From contig JAEYTI010000025.1 of NCBI GenBank assembly GCA_023434145.1, positions 1-61,639 on the forward strand: 61,639 nt of DNA, in the 5' to 3' direction. Numbering within the stretch: position 1 is the stretch's first letter; each line of letters opens with the position of its first letter. Origin of the DNA: Chloroflexota bacterium (lineage in GTDB: Bacteria > Chloroflexota > Anaerolineae > Anaerolineales > Anaerolineaceae). The position numbers were made by a program, and so were the translations under genes. This document shows, in pieces, positions 1 to 9,094 of this stretch. A model generated the notes under the pieces. That model searched no databases and had not been told where the DNA came from. It worked only from the letters and a program-made list of their open reading frames with translations.

Positions 1-73
1 ACTCCGGCACACAACACGCAAAATCCATCTTAAGTTCTTCTCAATCCAGGCCCAATTGGAGTATGATTCATAC

Positions 74-1045
74 ATGGAGTCATCACCGAAGATGGATTTG
101 CAGAAGCACACCACCATCAGCGACGAATTGGATCGTCTGGAAGTACTGGTCGGACGCATTGGATTCAACAGTCCCAAGCAGGCGCGCGATCTGCTGAATG
201 GGTTGGACGGCGTCGCCTTGCGGCTGGAAGAATGGGGCGATACGCCGTCGCGCAGGAATACGCAGGTTCATTTTGATGCGCTTCTCGCGCGGCTGCGCAA
301 GGATGCGGCCCAGTTTGTGCGCGACCTGGGCGGGGCAAACGTGCTGGCGGAGATGCGCGCCGGGGCCAACCCGCCGCGCTCCGCCGAGTGGTGGTACCTG
401 GATGAACTGCTGGCAGCGCGCCGCAAGGCCGCCATTCGTCGCGCTGGCTTTACGCTGGCGGGGATCGTGCTGGCGCTGGTGCTGCTGGGGGTGATCTACG
501 AAGCCTTCATCGCCCCGCCGCCCGAGGTGACAGCGCGCTACCGCCTGGAACAGTCTGCGCGTGACTCGATGTTGAATCAGGATTGGCAGGCGGCGCTTGG
601 CGAAGTCGATTCGGCCTTGCAGTATGCGCCGGAAGATCCGACGTTACACGTTATCAGAGGCGTGATTTTCGAGAATATGGGACAGGAGGCCGACGCCGAG
701 ACCAGTTACAGCGAGGCAAAGAAGTATCTGCCCGATGAAGTAACGTTTTTGCTGCTCCGCGCTCAGGCGTATGACAACTCCGGGCAGCCTGAAGCCGCGA
801 TGACCGACGCGCAAGAAGCCGTGCGCCTCGACCCGCAGTCGGCGCAGGGTTATTTGCTGATCGGCGGCATCCACGAGAGCAACCGCCGCTTCCGCGACGC
901 GATGGCCGCGTATGACCAGGCTTTCCAGGCTGCCGACGCGCAAGGGCAGACCGAATTGGCCGCCATCGCCCGCACCCGCACCGCCATGGTCATGCAGATT
1001 ATCAACCAGGGTGTCGACCTTCCCACGGGTACGGCAGAACCATAA
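74..1045 (+). CDS. Membrane-anchored TPR-repeat protein
   Basis: Predicted inner-membrane protein of about 323 residues. An N-terminal alpha-helical part (residues 1-120) is followed by one clear membrane segment near residues 125-145 (FTLAGIVLALVLLGVIYEAF) and then by tandem TPR-like helices (about 165-305), recognisable by repeats such as 'ALQYAPEDPTLHVIRGVIFE' and 'AVRLDPQSAQGYLLIGG'. TPR domains bind partner proteins, so a scaffold role is likely, but the partner is unknown. The reading frame is open further upstream with a TTG at 56. I chose the ATG at 74, although its ribosome binding site is not convincing and ATG 92 is also possible. It is followed by a short-stem terminator and a second TPR-like gene. 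No specific function can be assigned. Confidence 0.75.
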   Translation: MESSPKMDLQKHTTISDELDRLEVLVGRIGFNSPKQARDLLNGLDGVALRLEEWGDTPSRRNTQVHFDALLARLRKDAAQFVRDLGGANVLAEMRAGANPPRSAEWWYLDELLAARRKAAIRRAGFTLAGIVLALVLLGVIYEAFIAPPPEVTARYRLEQSARDSMLNQDWQAALGEVDSALQYAPEDPTLHVIRGVIFENMGQEADAETSYSEAKKYLPDEVTFLLLRAQAYDNSGQPEAAMTDAQEAVRLDPQSAQGYLLIGGIHESNRRFRDAMAAYDQAFQAADAQGQTELAAIARTRTAMVMQIINQGVDLPTGTAEP

Positions 1046-1069
1046 ATAAAAATTTCCTCCCCCTTTTTT

Positions 1070-1091
1070 ACGCGGAGTTTCGCGTCTTTTT
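1070..1091 (+). terminator. Short intrinsic terminator after the TPR gene
   Basis: ACGCG (1070-1074) pairs with CGCGT (1081-1085) around a six-base loop and is followed by CTTTTT. The stem is only 5 bp, so termination may be partial. Downstream, TTGTCGA (1124-1130) and TCGACAA (1149-1155) form a spaced inverted repeat in front of the next gene, which may be a leader hairpin or an operator. Confidence 0.4.
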
Positions 1092-1191
1092 ATAGAAAAT
1101 ACAGGCAGTTTCCGGTAAGGTTATTGTCGATAGATGACTGATTATTCGTCGACAAAAAATCAACGTTGCACCAACCGGGGGCTTTTTCCTG

Positions 1192-1662
1192 ATGACTCTT
1201 AGCCAATATGACTTCTTATCGCAGGGCACAGATTTAAAGGTACGCAAGCTGCTGGCCCGTTCCTATCTTCGCGACAGCCGGCTGGATGAAGCGATGGAAG
1301 TCTATCTCGGCATCCTCACCGACGCGCCCGACGACGCGGACGTGCACCTGGTGTTTGAGAATCTATACCGGCTGGCTGAGTGTGAGCAAGTCCCCGATAT
1401 AATCACGCGCGAGGCCGCGGCGATGTTGAAAGAAGATTTATGCCGCACGGGGGCGGATTTTCGGTACGCGGCCGATGCGCACGCGCGAGGTTTGTCCAGC
1501 GCCGCGGAGAATGGACAGGGTGAGTCGCTACAGCAGTTGATGCCCGCGCTGATTGAGTTGAATATCCGTCATGCACGCGCCGCGGGAAGGGCCGATCTGG
1601 CCGAAGCACTGCAAAGCTTGCAGATCAACCTCGCCAGGCAGATGTTCGGTCGTCAAGAGTAG
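1192..1662 (+). CDS. Small TPR-like helical protein
   Basis: Soluble protein of 156 residues, all predicted helix, with no signal peptide or membrane segment. The N-terminal half has a TPR-like signature ('LLARSYLRDSRLDEAMEVYLGILTDAPDDADVHLVFENLYRLA', positions about 20-65), so it is probably a protein-binding module. It ends just before a strong bidirectional hairpin and converges with the histidine kinase gene. ATG 1192 was chosen because it is the first start in frame; the upstream 'GGGGGCTTTTTCCTG' is a weak ribosome binding site. The function is not recognisable from sequence. Confidence 0.65.
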   Translation: MTLSQYDFLSQGTDLKVRKLLARSYLRDSRLDEAMEVYLGILTDAPDDADVHLVFENLYRLAECEQVPDIITREAAAMLKEDLCRTGADFRYAADAHARGLSSAAENGQGESLQQLMPALIELNIRHARAAGRADLAEALQSLQINLARQMFGRQE

Positions 1663-1664
1663 GT

Positions 1665-1719
1665 TTTTCATTACCATGCGAAGCGATTGCGCATTAATCG
1701 CTTCGCATGGTAATGAAAA
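1665..1719. terminator. Bidirectional terminator hairpin between convergent genes
   Basis: Two 24-base arms (1665-1688 and 1696-1719) are perfect reverse complements around a 7-base loop. The outer four positions are T on one side and A on the other, so a transcript from either direction ends in a stem followed by U residues. It fills the whole gap between the TPR-like gene and the oppositely oriented kinase gene, whose stop begins at 1722. Confidence 0.85.
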
Positions 1720-3282
1720 CTAATGCGCCCCAGGCAGCACGACGGTAAAGCGCGTCCACGCTCCGGCTTCGCTCTCTACCTTAATATCGCCGCCGTGGTG
1801 CTTCACCACGCGCATGCACACCGAGAGCCCCAGCCCCGTTCCGCGCCCGATGGTCTTGGTGGTAAAGAAGGGCTCGAACACACGCGCCAGGTGATCGGCG
1901 GAGATGCCTTTGCCATTGTCGGTGATAGCGACCTCGAATTCCTTGCCGGTGTAACGAGATGTGACCGAGACCTCGCCGGCGTCTTTGTCGTTGGCATCGA
2001 TGGCGTTGAGGATCAAGTTGATCCACACGCCCTGGAGCTGGTCCTGCGCGGCGAGCACGCGTGGCAAATCGGATGCGAGGTTGAGATTGAGGTTGATCGG
2101 CTTACCCCGCAGCTCATGCTGCACCAGCGAAAGCGCGTTGTTCAGCGTCTCGTTCAGATCCACTGCCGCGAACTCATATTTTTCCTTGCGCGCGATGCCC
2201 AGCAGGTTGCGCACCACCTGCGAGGCGCGCGTGCCCGCCATTTCGATCAGCTTGACCGAGTCGATCAGGTCGTCGTTGTTTGGCGGCACCTCGCGGGCTA
2301 AAATCTGGGCGTTGGCAATGATTGCCGTCAGCGGGTTGTTGATCTCGTGCGCCACGCCTGCCGCCAGCTCGCCCACAGCAGCCAGCTTTTCCGATTGGAT
2401 CAGGTTGGCTTCCAGGTTGCGCTTGTCGGTCACATCCTGCTCAATGAGGATTGTCTGGATGATATTGTTTCGCTCATCGTAGATGGGGAAGGTGCTGATC
2501 TCCCATTCAATGAACCCGTCATCTTCCAGCGCGGTACGGCTCATGCGCTCAGTATGAAGACCCTGCTGGAAGGTCTCTGCTACCCGGCAGCCGGGGCAGG
2601 GGCTGGTGCGTCCGTAGAACTTCTCATAGCAGGTGCGTCCTACAATTTCCCGGGGCTTTTCACCCGCGCGGGCAGCCCGGCTCTCGTTGACCGCCACGAT
2701 CTGGTATACGTTGTCGATGATGTAGATCGAGATAGGCAGGCTGTCGAACATGGCGCGCAGGGTGTTGCGCGAGCGCATCAGCTCGATGTAGCTAGGCACC
2801 CCCCCGGCGCTGCCACTGGCGGCGGCATGGATGGCTGCCGTACGCGCCACCGGGCGCAGAACAGCCTGCCACAGCGCCTGGGCCTCGGGCGGCACGGGCG
2901 TTCCGCTGAGCAAAATGGCGCCCCAGATGCGCTTGCCGGTGGCAATGGGGAACGCGGCGGCCAGGTCAAGCGTTTCGGGGCTGTAAACCACCTGCCCGGT
3001 CTTCATCACCTGCTCGGCGATCTCCTGTAAGAAACCGCGGCTGCCATCCAGGCACGAGGCCCAGCTTTCGGGCACATTGTGGCACGTCCAATCGACGGAG
3101 ATGTGCTCGCAGAAGCGCGGCAGATACAGGGCCGCTCCTGGCTGGCGCATGGCGGTCGTGATCATCTCGAGACCTGTTTCCAGCGCTGTCCGCAGATCGG
3201 CAGAATCGCTCAGCACATCACTGAGCGCCTCGATGGTTTGCCAGGTCTCTTCGGTTAGCATATACAGGTTCTCGGAATTCAT
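1720..3282 (-). CDS. GAF-PAS sensor histidine kinase
   Basis: Cytoplasmic sensor kinase of 520 residues. A GAF-like domain (about 20-165) comes first, then a PAS domain (about 190-300) containing a CPGC cysteine pair ('TSPCPGCRV') that could bind metal or sense redox. Next is a HisKA domain with the phospho-acceptor histidine in 'AAGVAHEINNPLTAI', then an ATP-binding domain with canonical N ('NLILNAIDAN'), G1 ('DNGKGI') and G2 ('GRGTGLGLS') boxes. The open frame extends upstream to 3435, but that part overlaps the regulator gene. ATG 3282 has an AGGGGG ribosome binding site and lies 7 nt after the regulator's stop, so the two genes are co-transcribed and this is very likely its partner kinase. 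The signal is unknown. Confidence 0.9.
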   Translation of the reverse strand: MNSENLYMLTEETWQTIEALSDVLSDSADLRTALETGLEMITTAMRQPGAALYLPRFCEHISVDWTCHNVPESWASCLDGSRGFLQEIAEQVMKTGQVVYSPETLDLAAAFPIATGKRIWGAILLSGTPVPPEAQALWQAVLRPVARTAAIHAAASGSAGGVPSYIELMRSRNTLRAMFDSLPISIYIIDNVYQIVAVNESRAARAGEKPREIVGRTCYEKFYGRTSPCPGCRVAETFQQGLHTERMSRTALEDDGFIEWEISTFPIYDERNNIIQTILIEQDVTDKRNLEANLIQSEKLAAVGELAAGVAHEINNPLTAIIANAQILAREVPPNNDDLIDSVKLIEMAGTRASQVVRNLLGIARKEKYEFAAVDLNETLNNALSLVQHELRGKPINLNLNLASDLPRVLAAQDQLQGVWINLILNAIDANDKDAGEVSVTSRYTGKEFEVAITDNGKGISADHLARVFEPFFTTKTIGRGTGLGLSVCMRVVKHHGGDIKVESEAGAWTRFTVVLPGAH

Positions 3283-3289
3283 TCGCCCC

Positions 3290-4087
3290 CTATGCCTGCT
3301 CCGGGCTGTCATCCTGCTGGATGGTGTAACCGTACCCCGCGATGGTCTTGATAAACTGCGGGTTGCGCGGGTCTTCTTCGATTCGTTCACGGAGGTTTTT
3401 GATGTGCACGCGTACCAGGTCCGGGCTCCCGGCATCGCTGGGATAATCCCAAACTTCGTCGAGCAGGCGCGCTGGTGAGAAGATTTCGCCGGGATGATTC
3501 ATAAGGTGATAAAGTAGATCGTATTGCACAGGCGTTAGCCGTATTTTACCACTTTTTGGACCGGTGAACTCATAGGTTCGTGTATTCAACGTGTAACCGC
3601 CAATGGTGATCAACCGGTCATCCACGGCTGGCTTATCACCGGGTTTGGCCTCGGCGCCAGGCGCGGCAGATGTGCTTACAGCAGCTGCCTGCGCTGCGGA
3701 ACTTTCTAACCGCTGCGTGCGCCGCAGAATAGCGCGGATGCGCAGGATCAGCTCATCCACGTTGAAGGGTTTGCTCAGGTAGTCGTCTGCCCCGGCAGTA
3801 AAGCCGGTGATCTTATCCTCATCTTTCGACTTAGCGGTGAGGAATAGGATCGGCACGTCTGCTAACACGGGGTCGGCGCGCATTTCGCGGCATACAGCGT
3901 AGCCATCCATCCCCGGCATGATTACGTCCAAAATCACCATGTTGGGCACTTCGCGCCGGGCAGAGCGCAGGCCTTCCACACCGCTGCCCGCCAGCCGCAC
4001 GCGGAAGTCTCCGCCGCGCAGGCAGCGCTCAATGGTTTTGGCGACGATCTCGTCGTCTTCAACGACCAGGATGCTGATTGGGTCCAT
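3290..4087 (-). CDS. OmpR/PhoB-family response regulator
   Basis: Two-domain transcription factor of 265 residues. The receiver (1-120) has the acidic pair in 'VVEDDE', the phospho-acceptor aspartate in 'MVILDVIMPGMDGY', the conserved threonine in 'LFLTAK' and the lysine in 'YLSKPF'. An Ala/Pro-rich linker (about 130-155) leads to a C-terminal winged-helix DNA-binding domain (about 165-260; 'VRVHIKNLRERIEEDPRNP', 'IKTIAGYGY'). It sits between two kinase genes, 5 nt downstream of the larger one and 7 nt upstream of the smaller one, so it probably receives phosphate from one or both. Target genes are unknown. Confidence 0.93.
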   Translation of the reverse strand: MDPISILVVEDDEIVAKTIERCLRGGDFRVRLAGSGVEGLRSARREVPNMVILDVIMPGMDGYAVCREMRADPVLADVPILFLTAKSKDEDKITGFTAGADDYLSKPFNVDELILRIRAILRRTQRLESSAAQAAAVSTSAAPGAEAKPGDKPAVDDRLITIGGYTLNTRTYEFTGPKSGKIRLTPVQYDLLYHLMNHPGEIFSPARLLDEVWDYPSDAGSPDLVRVHIKNLRERIEEDPRNPQFIKTIAGYGYTIQQDDSPEQA

Positions 4088-4092
4088 CGTGT

Positions 4093-6870
4093 TTATCCTT
4101 CTAGTGCAAAGGTGATGTGGAAGGTGGTCTCATTACCACTGCCGGAGATGGATATTTGTCCCCGGTTCTGGCGGACAATCTCGCGGCAGATGCTCAACTC
4201 GATACCGGTTCCGCGTCCCTCGCCGGTTGGGTAAAGCTGCGGCTCAAAGATGCGCTCGTACTCGTCTGGTGGGATGGGTATTCCGTCGTCGGTCAGATCG
4301 ATGCACAACAGGTTTGGCTCGCGCCGCTCCGAACGAATACGAATGCAGTGCTCCGTTTCATCATGGAACGCAGAGCGGGCCAGCAGCAGCAGGTTCACCC
4401 AAAGATCGGTCAGGCGGCGCGGGTTGGCCGTAATCTGCGGCAGATCGGGGCTTAGCTGCACCTCGAGGCGCACACCTTGCGATTGAATATGCGCGCCCGC
4501 GAGCAGCAGCGCCGTCTGGATGGTCTCGTTTACGGAGACCGGCTTCTGGCGGGCCTGGTCCGGCTCGGAGAACTTCATCAGCTCGCTGATCACGCGCTGA
4601 GCGCGCCAACCAGCCTGCACGATGGCATCTACCGATTCGCGCGCCGGGTGCCCATCTTTGAGCTGGTAGCTAAGAAGCTGCGCATCGGCGATGATGGTAG
4701 TCAGCGGGTTGCTGATCTGGTGGGCCACACCAGACGCCAGCGCGCCGATGGAGCTCAGGCGTGCCGCCTGGGTCAGGTGGGTCTGCGCGGTCTTCACCTG
4801 CTCTTCCATGCGCTTGCGTTCGGTGATGTCGCGTCCCACAGCCTGAAATTCGATAAAGTCGTTCCGCGGGTCGAAGATGGCCCGGCCTACCCACTCTTGC
4901 CAGCGCACCGCGCCATTTTGCAGGCGCACCTGGTGTTCGAACAGGCTGACCGGGTTCTCGGTGCTTAAGCTTGCAAGCTGGTCGCGGGTGAAGGGCTGGT
5001 GGTCTTCCAGCACCGGGTCGAGGAAGCTGGTCCCCACCAGGCAGGCACGCTCCACACCGTAGTACTTGCAGTACGCCTCGTTCACAAAGGTGAGCGTGGT
5101 ATCGGGCAGGAAGCGGCAGATCATCTCGGTCTGGTGTTCCTCCACGATGGCGCGGTAGCGGGCCTCACTCTTGCGCAGTGCCTGGTCCACCTGCTTCTGG
5201 ATCAACGCGTTCGTGATCATCTCGCCAAAGGTACGCAGCACGTACAGGTCATCCTCGGCCCATGGCTGGGGACGCTCCGCGGCGGCAAAGCACAGCGCAC
5301 CGTAGAGATTGTTATTGTACAGCATCGGGATCAATATGAGCGAATCGAGCCCCAGCGCTGCCAGCCCATCCTTCTCTTGCGCGGCCTCTGGCGGCATCTC
5401 TTCACGGTGGTTCAGCGCTACGATGTTGTTTTCCTGCATCTGATGGAAGATCCAGGGCGCTTCGGTGGGCGAGAGGGTTTCCATGTCCTCAGTCAGGCAG
5501 CGTGCCTGGGGCGTGGCATACGCGTGCGCAATGCTGCCCTCTTCCATCAGGAAGATCGCCCCGCACCCGGCCTGCACGAACTGCCCCACCGTTTCCATCG
5601 CGTCCACAATGCCGTGGTCCATCTCCGCGGGCTCAAGATTGATGAAGGTGTTAGAAATTGTGGAGAGCATCCGCTCGCTGTTCAGGCGGTGCTGGAGCTT
5701 CTCCTGCGCCAGCTTGCTCGCGGTGATATCCTGAACCACGCCGATAACTTCGGCAGGCAGCCCGTCTTCACGCCGCGAGAAGACCGTCTCGCGTGTTTTC
5801 AGCCAGAGGGTCTCCTGTTTTTGGTTGATAAAGCGGTACTCAATCTCTAACACTTCACCTTCCCGCATCGATTGTAGATCGTGCAAGTGCCGTGCCATAG
5901 CGCCGCGGTCAGCGGGATGCAGATGCTGGGCAAACACCTCATGCGGCGCGCCGGCGAAGGTTTCTACCGGATAGCCAAGGATGGCCTGCACTTCGGGGTT
6001 GATAAAGCCAAACTTTCGCTCCCACACGTCGAAGGTGTAGATGATGTTGGGGCTGGTATCGAGGATGCGCTGCACGAAGTGCTGGCTCTTGACCAGTGCT
6101 TCCTGCTCCAGCTTGCGCGGCGTGATATCGCGGGCTACGTTCATGTAGCCGATCGGCTCGCGGCTGCCTTCATTATAGAGCGTGGTAATGTGCGTGCTGA
6201 TCCAGATCTTCTTGCCGTTGGCCAGCTCGCAGCGGTGTTCTAGCTGAATGTTGCCCGACTGATCCAGATCTGGCAGATCGATGGGCGGCTCGAAACAGGG
6301 GAAGTAGACGGACTGCACCGTCTGCCCCAGCCGCTCAGATGCCGGCACGCCGTAAAGCTGCTCGGCGGCTGTGTTCCAGTAGGTGATCCTGTCGTCCAGG
6401 CCCCAAACCACCACGGCGTCGCGCATATTATCCAGCAGCATCGCCTGGAAACGTATCTGCTCCAGGTACTTCTGCATGGCGCGCTGCATTTCACTCAGCC
6501 GCACCGCCTTATGGATCAGCGGCGGGAGCGAGTTGAGCGACATATCGCCTTTTACGAGATAATCGAGCGCGCCGGCCTGAATAGCGCGCGCGGCGATGTT
6601 TTCGCTGCCTTCCCCTGTCATCATCACCGTGGGAATGGTGATGCCAACCTCGCCCAGGTGCGCCAGAATCTCTAAACCGTTGGCATTGGGCAGCCGATAA
6701 TCCAAGAATAGGATGTCGTAATTGTTCCTCGACAGGCATTCCCAGAAATCGGGCACGGTGTTCACGTAGGTAACATCGCACTGCCGGGTGTTCTGCAGAT
6801 ATTCTCTCAGCAGTTCACCCAGCTCGTCATCATCGTCAAGGATCAGAACACGATATTTTTCTTCACTCAT
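4093..6870 (-). CDS. Receiver-PAS-PAS-GAF-PAS histidine-kinase-like protein
   Basis: Large cytoplasmic signalling protein of 925 residues. An N-terminal receiver (1-125; 'LILDDDDE', Asp in 'ILFLDYRLP', 'MMTGEG', 'YLVKGD') precedes PAS (about 150-255), PAS-PAC (270-385), GAF (400-560) and PAS-PAC (570-685) domains. A HisKA domain follows with His in 'ASGVAHQISNPLTTI', then a C-terminal ATPase fold. The ATPase fold is degenerate: the N box reads 'NLLLLARSAF' without the second, Mg-binding Asn, and G1 reads 'DDGIPIP'. It may therefore have lost ATP use and act as a phosphotransfer or scaffold protein. The start was set at the ATG of MSEEKYRV, where the receiver begins; a GTG at 6984 would add 38 residues that look non-coding. 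Confidence 0.88.
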   Translation of the reverse strand: MSEEKYRVLILDDDDELGELLREYLQNTRQCDVTYVNTVPDFWECLSRNNYDILFLDYRLPNANGLEILAHLGEVGITIPTVMMTGEGSENIAARAIQAGALDYLVKGDMSLNSLPPLIHKAVRLSEMQRAMQKYLEQIRFQAMLLDNMRDAVVVWGLDDRITYWNTAAEQLYGVPASERLGQTVQSVYFPCFEPPIDLPDLDQSGNIQLEHRCELANGKKIWISTHITTLYNEGSREPIGYMNVARDITPRKLEQEALVKSQHFVQRILDTSPNIIYTFDVWERKFGFINPEVQAILGYPVETFAGAPHEVFAQHLHPADRGAMARHLHDLQSMREGEVLEIEYRFINQKQETLWLKTRETVFSRREDGLPAEVIGVVQDITASKLAQEKLQHRLNSERMLSTISNTFINLEPAEMDHGIVDAMETVGQFVQAGCGAIFLMEEGSIAHAYATPQARCLTEDMETLSPTEAPWIFHQMQENNIVALNHREEMPPEAAQEKDGLAALGLDSLILIPMLYNNNLYGALCFAAAERPQPWAEDDLYVLRTFGEMITNALIQKQVDQALRKSEARYRAIVEEHQTEMICRFLPDTTLTFVNEAYCKYYGVERACLVGTSFLDPVLEDHQPFTRDQLASLSTENPVSLFEHQVRLQNGAVRWQEWVGRAIFDPRNDFIEFQAVGRDITERKRMEEQVKTAQTHLTQAARLSSIGALASGVAHQISNPLTTIIADAQLLSYQLKDGHPARESVDAIVQAGWRAQRVISELMKFSEPDQARQKPVSVNETIQTALLLAGAHIQSQGVRLEVQLSPDLPQITANPRRLTDLWVNLLLLARSAFHDETEHCIRIRSERREPNLLCIDLTDDGIPIPPDEYERIFEPQLYPTGEGRGTGIELSICREIVRQNRGQISISGSGNETTFHITFALEG

Positions 6871-7288
6871 AAGCTGTTCAAAGGCTGTTGGACAATTTTT
6901 TGTGTAGCCAACATTCGCTTGAAACACAAAAGAGTCCAACGAAGTATCGAGATGCGTTGCGCCGTAACCTTTCTCTACAACCACGGCAAAACCCAGAAAC
7001 CCTAAGTTGCCGGTTGATACAGGGTTATTATATCCATTAACTTATAATTTATCCGGGAAGCAAGGGCCATAAAAATCGAGTAAACTGAATTGTAAGGTTC
7101 GCCGGTGCGCGGGTGGCTTCCTGCCCTGCAAAAGAGAACCGCACCAAATAGGGACTTCCCCCATTGATCGAGGTTTCCGGCAAAAGTAGACTTGGGAATA
7201 CGGCTGTCCTCGCAGAGCGCTGTTTATGCTGCCTGCTGCGAGCATTGACCCAATTCAATCTATCCCAGAACCCAGGAACTGATCTACC
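6871..7288. other. Divergent intergenic region between signalling and solute operons
   Basis: This gap of about 420 bp separates the minus-strand signalling operon from the plus-strand glycosidase operon and should hold both promoters. TATAAT hexamers occur on the minus strand at 7032-7027 and on the plus strand at 7043-7048, but neither has a good -35 box at the proper distance. No RNA gene or convincing small ORF is visible. Confidence 0.35.
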
Positions 7289-9094
7289 ATGACTGTGCCC
7301 CCAGCTTTAGAACTGCTGAAAAACCACATCGACCTGACGAAAGTGCCGTTTAGCGACCGAGGCTCGCGGCTGCTGGTATATCAAACATCGGGGAACAGCT
7401 CGCTGTATATCAAGCTGGCCGAGCGATTGACGAGCATCCAGCCAGATATTGAGGCCTATTTGCGCCGCCCGCCGTTTATCAGCGGGCTTACCTTCATTGA
7501 TGAGGAGCGCCAACCGCTCGATTTTACCGTCACTACGTATCCGCATATTTTGCATTTCGAAACCCGCCTTGGCAACTTCCGCATGGTCTTCGCTGACGAA
7601 CGCACGCTGACATTCGGCGTGCCCGCAGGCACGACCTGCGGCGTCCGATTTCACGTTTCACCTGAGCACTGGGAGCAGACACCGTACGGCGGGATGTTCC
7701 GTTCGGTGCGTAACCTCACCTATACCAGCAACGGGCAAATACTTCTCAACTTTATCCAGCCGGATCGGGGTGGGTATACGGTAGAGTTAATTATCCAGGC
7801 CGAAACCGACAGTGTGATCAACCTCGCGATCCATCCCACCGCCGCGTCTGAAACGCCGGCACTGCTGCCATTCGCCACTGCCGCGGATATTGCGCAGAAG
7901 CATTGGGAGAATTGGTTCAACCGCGTGCCGCCAGTACAGGAGAAATACGCCCGCGCGTATGCATACGCCTGGTGGATCATGGCCAATAACTTGATTAGCC
8001 CGCTGGGCAATGTTTCGTATGAGGCTATGATGCCCTCGAAGATGAACTACGTGGGCTTATGGCTGTGGGACAGCGCCCTGCACGCACTGGCGTACCGCCA
8101 CATCGACCCGGACCTGGCCCGTAACCAGATCCGCGCGATGATCGCCCACCAGCTTCCCAACGGCATGCTGCCCGATGCGATCTATGATGAGGGTCTGGTA
8201 TTTACCATCGATCATCCCATTGTGGGTGAGGTTACCAAGCCCCCCATCCTGTCGTGGGCAGCGCTTAAGCTGCACGAAACCCACCCTGATATCAATTTCT
8301 TGCGCGAGGTCTACCCGGCGATGGTGCGTTTCAACGCCTGGTGGTTCTCGATGAATGACGATGACTCGGATGGATTGGTGCAGTACACGCACCCATATTC
8401 CTCTGGCCTGGATGACAGCCCGTTGTGGGACGATGGCATGCCGGTTGAGTCGCCGGATATCAACACGTACCTGTGCTTGCAAATGGAGGCCCTCTCGCGC
8501 ATCGCCGAGATTCTGGGCTACCAGGCAGAAAGCCAGATGTGGCAGCGCCGTAAGATCACCATGGTGCGCCGGATGATAAAGGATATGTGGGATGAAGAAG
8601 CAGGCCTGTTCTGGGCGCTAAAGGATGAGCAGCCCATCCGCGTGGTCACGCCGTTTAACCTCTATCCGCTATGGACAGGGCAGCTTTCCCAATCGATGAA
8701 TGATCGCATCATCCAGAAGCTGTGGGATCCGCAGTATTTTGGCCCGCCGTACCCCTTGCCAACGGTTGCGCGCAATGATCCAAAATACAACCCCGATGTA
8801 ATGTGGCGTGGACCGGTGTGGGCGAACATCAACTACTTTTTTGTGGAGGCACTAACAAAGGTAGGGCGCAAGGATCTTGCGGACGAGCTTACCGTCCATA
8901 CGCTGGACATGATCGCCGCCCACCAGGATATTTACGAATTCTATTCCGGTGAGACTGGTATCCCTCCGGCGCGGTCGGCCAATATCTTCGGCTGGACGGC
9001 TGCCTGCTTTATCGACCTGGCGATCCGGGCGGCACGTGAGGCGGAGGAGCCTGCTCCATCTACGGAGGAGGCTGGAGGTGTTCATGCAATCTGA
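7289..9094 (+). CDS. GH63/trehalase-like (alpha/alpha)6 glycosidase
   Basis: Predicted cytoplasmic glycoside hydrolase of 601 residues with no signal peptide. The N-terminal 200 residues are beta-rich. The rest is an (alpha/alpha)6-barrel of the clan containing GH63, GH37 and mannosylglycerate hydrolase, with conserved patches 'MNYVGLWLWDSALHALAY', 'NGMLPDAIYDEG', 'MWRGPVWANINYFF' and 'EFYSGETGIPPARSANIFGW'. Acidic residues in the WLWD and YSGETG patches are the likely catalytic pair. It is the first gene of a four-gene operon and overlaps the GT20 gene by 11 nt, so it probably trims or recycles the sugar made by that pathway. The substrate (trehalose, a glucosyl- or mannosyl-glycerate, or another alpha-glycoside) cannot be told from sequence. 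Confidence 0.8.
   Translation: MTVPPALELLKNHIDLTKVPFSDRGSRLLVYQTSGNSSLYIKLAERLTSIQPDIEAYLRRPPFISGLTFIDEERQPLDFTVTTYPHILHFETRLGNFRMVFADERTLTFGVPAGTTCGVRFHVSPEHWEQTPYGGMFRSVRNLTYTSNGQILLNFIQPDRGGYTVELIIQAETDSVINLAIHPTAASETPALLPFATAADIAQKHWENWFNRVPPVQEKYARAYAYAWWIMANNLISPLGNVSYEAMMPSKMNYVGLWLWDSALHALAYRHIDPDLARNQIRAMIAHQLPNGMLPDAIYDEGLVFTIDHPIVGEVTKPPILSWAALKLHETHPDINFLREVYPAMVRFNAWWFSMNDDDSDGLVQYTHPYSSGLDDSPLWDDGMPVESPDINTYLCLQMEALSRIAEILGYQAESQMWQRRKITMVRRMIKDMWDEEAGLFWALKDEQPIRVVTPFNLYPLWTGQLSQSMNDRIIQKLWDPQYFGPPYPLPTVARNDPKYNPDVMWRGPVWANINYFFVEALTKVGRKDLADELTVHTLDMIAAHQDIYEFYSGETGIPPARSANIFGWTAACFIDLAIRAAREAEEPAPSTEEAGGVHAI

Noticed and set aside
1723..2301. Plus-strand ORF opposite the histidine kinase
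   Set aside because: A mirror frame of a well-supported kinase gene, without ribosome binding site or domain. The same reasoning applies to the other long antisense frames in this window.
3283..3435. N-terminal extension of the small histidine kinase
   Set aside because: It overlaps the response-regulator gene, has no domain, and ATG 3282 has a good ribosome binding site.
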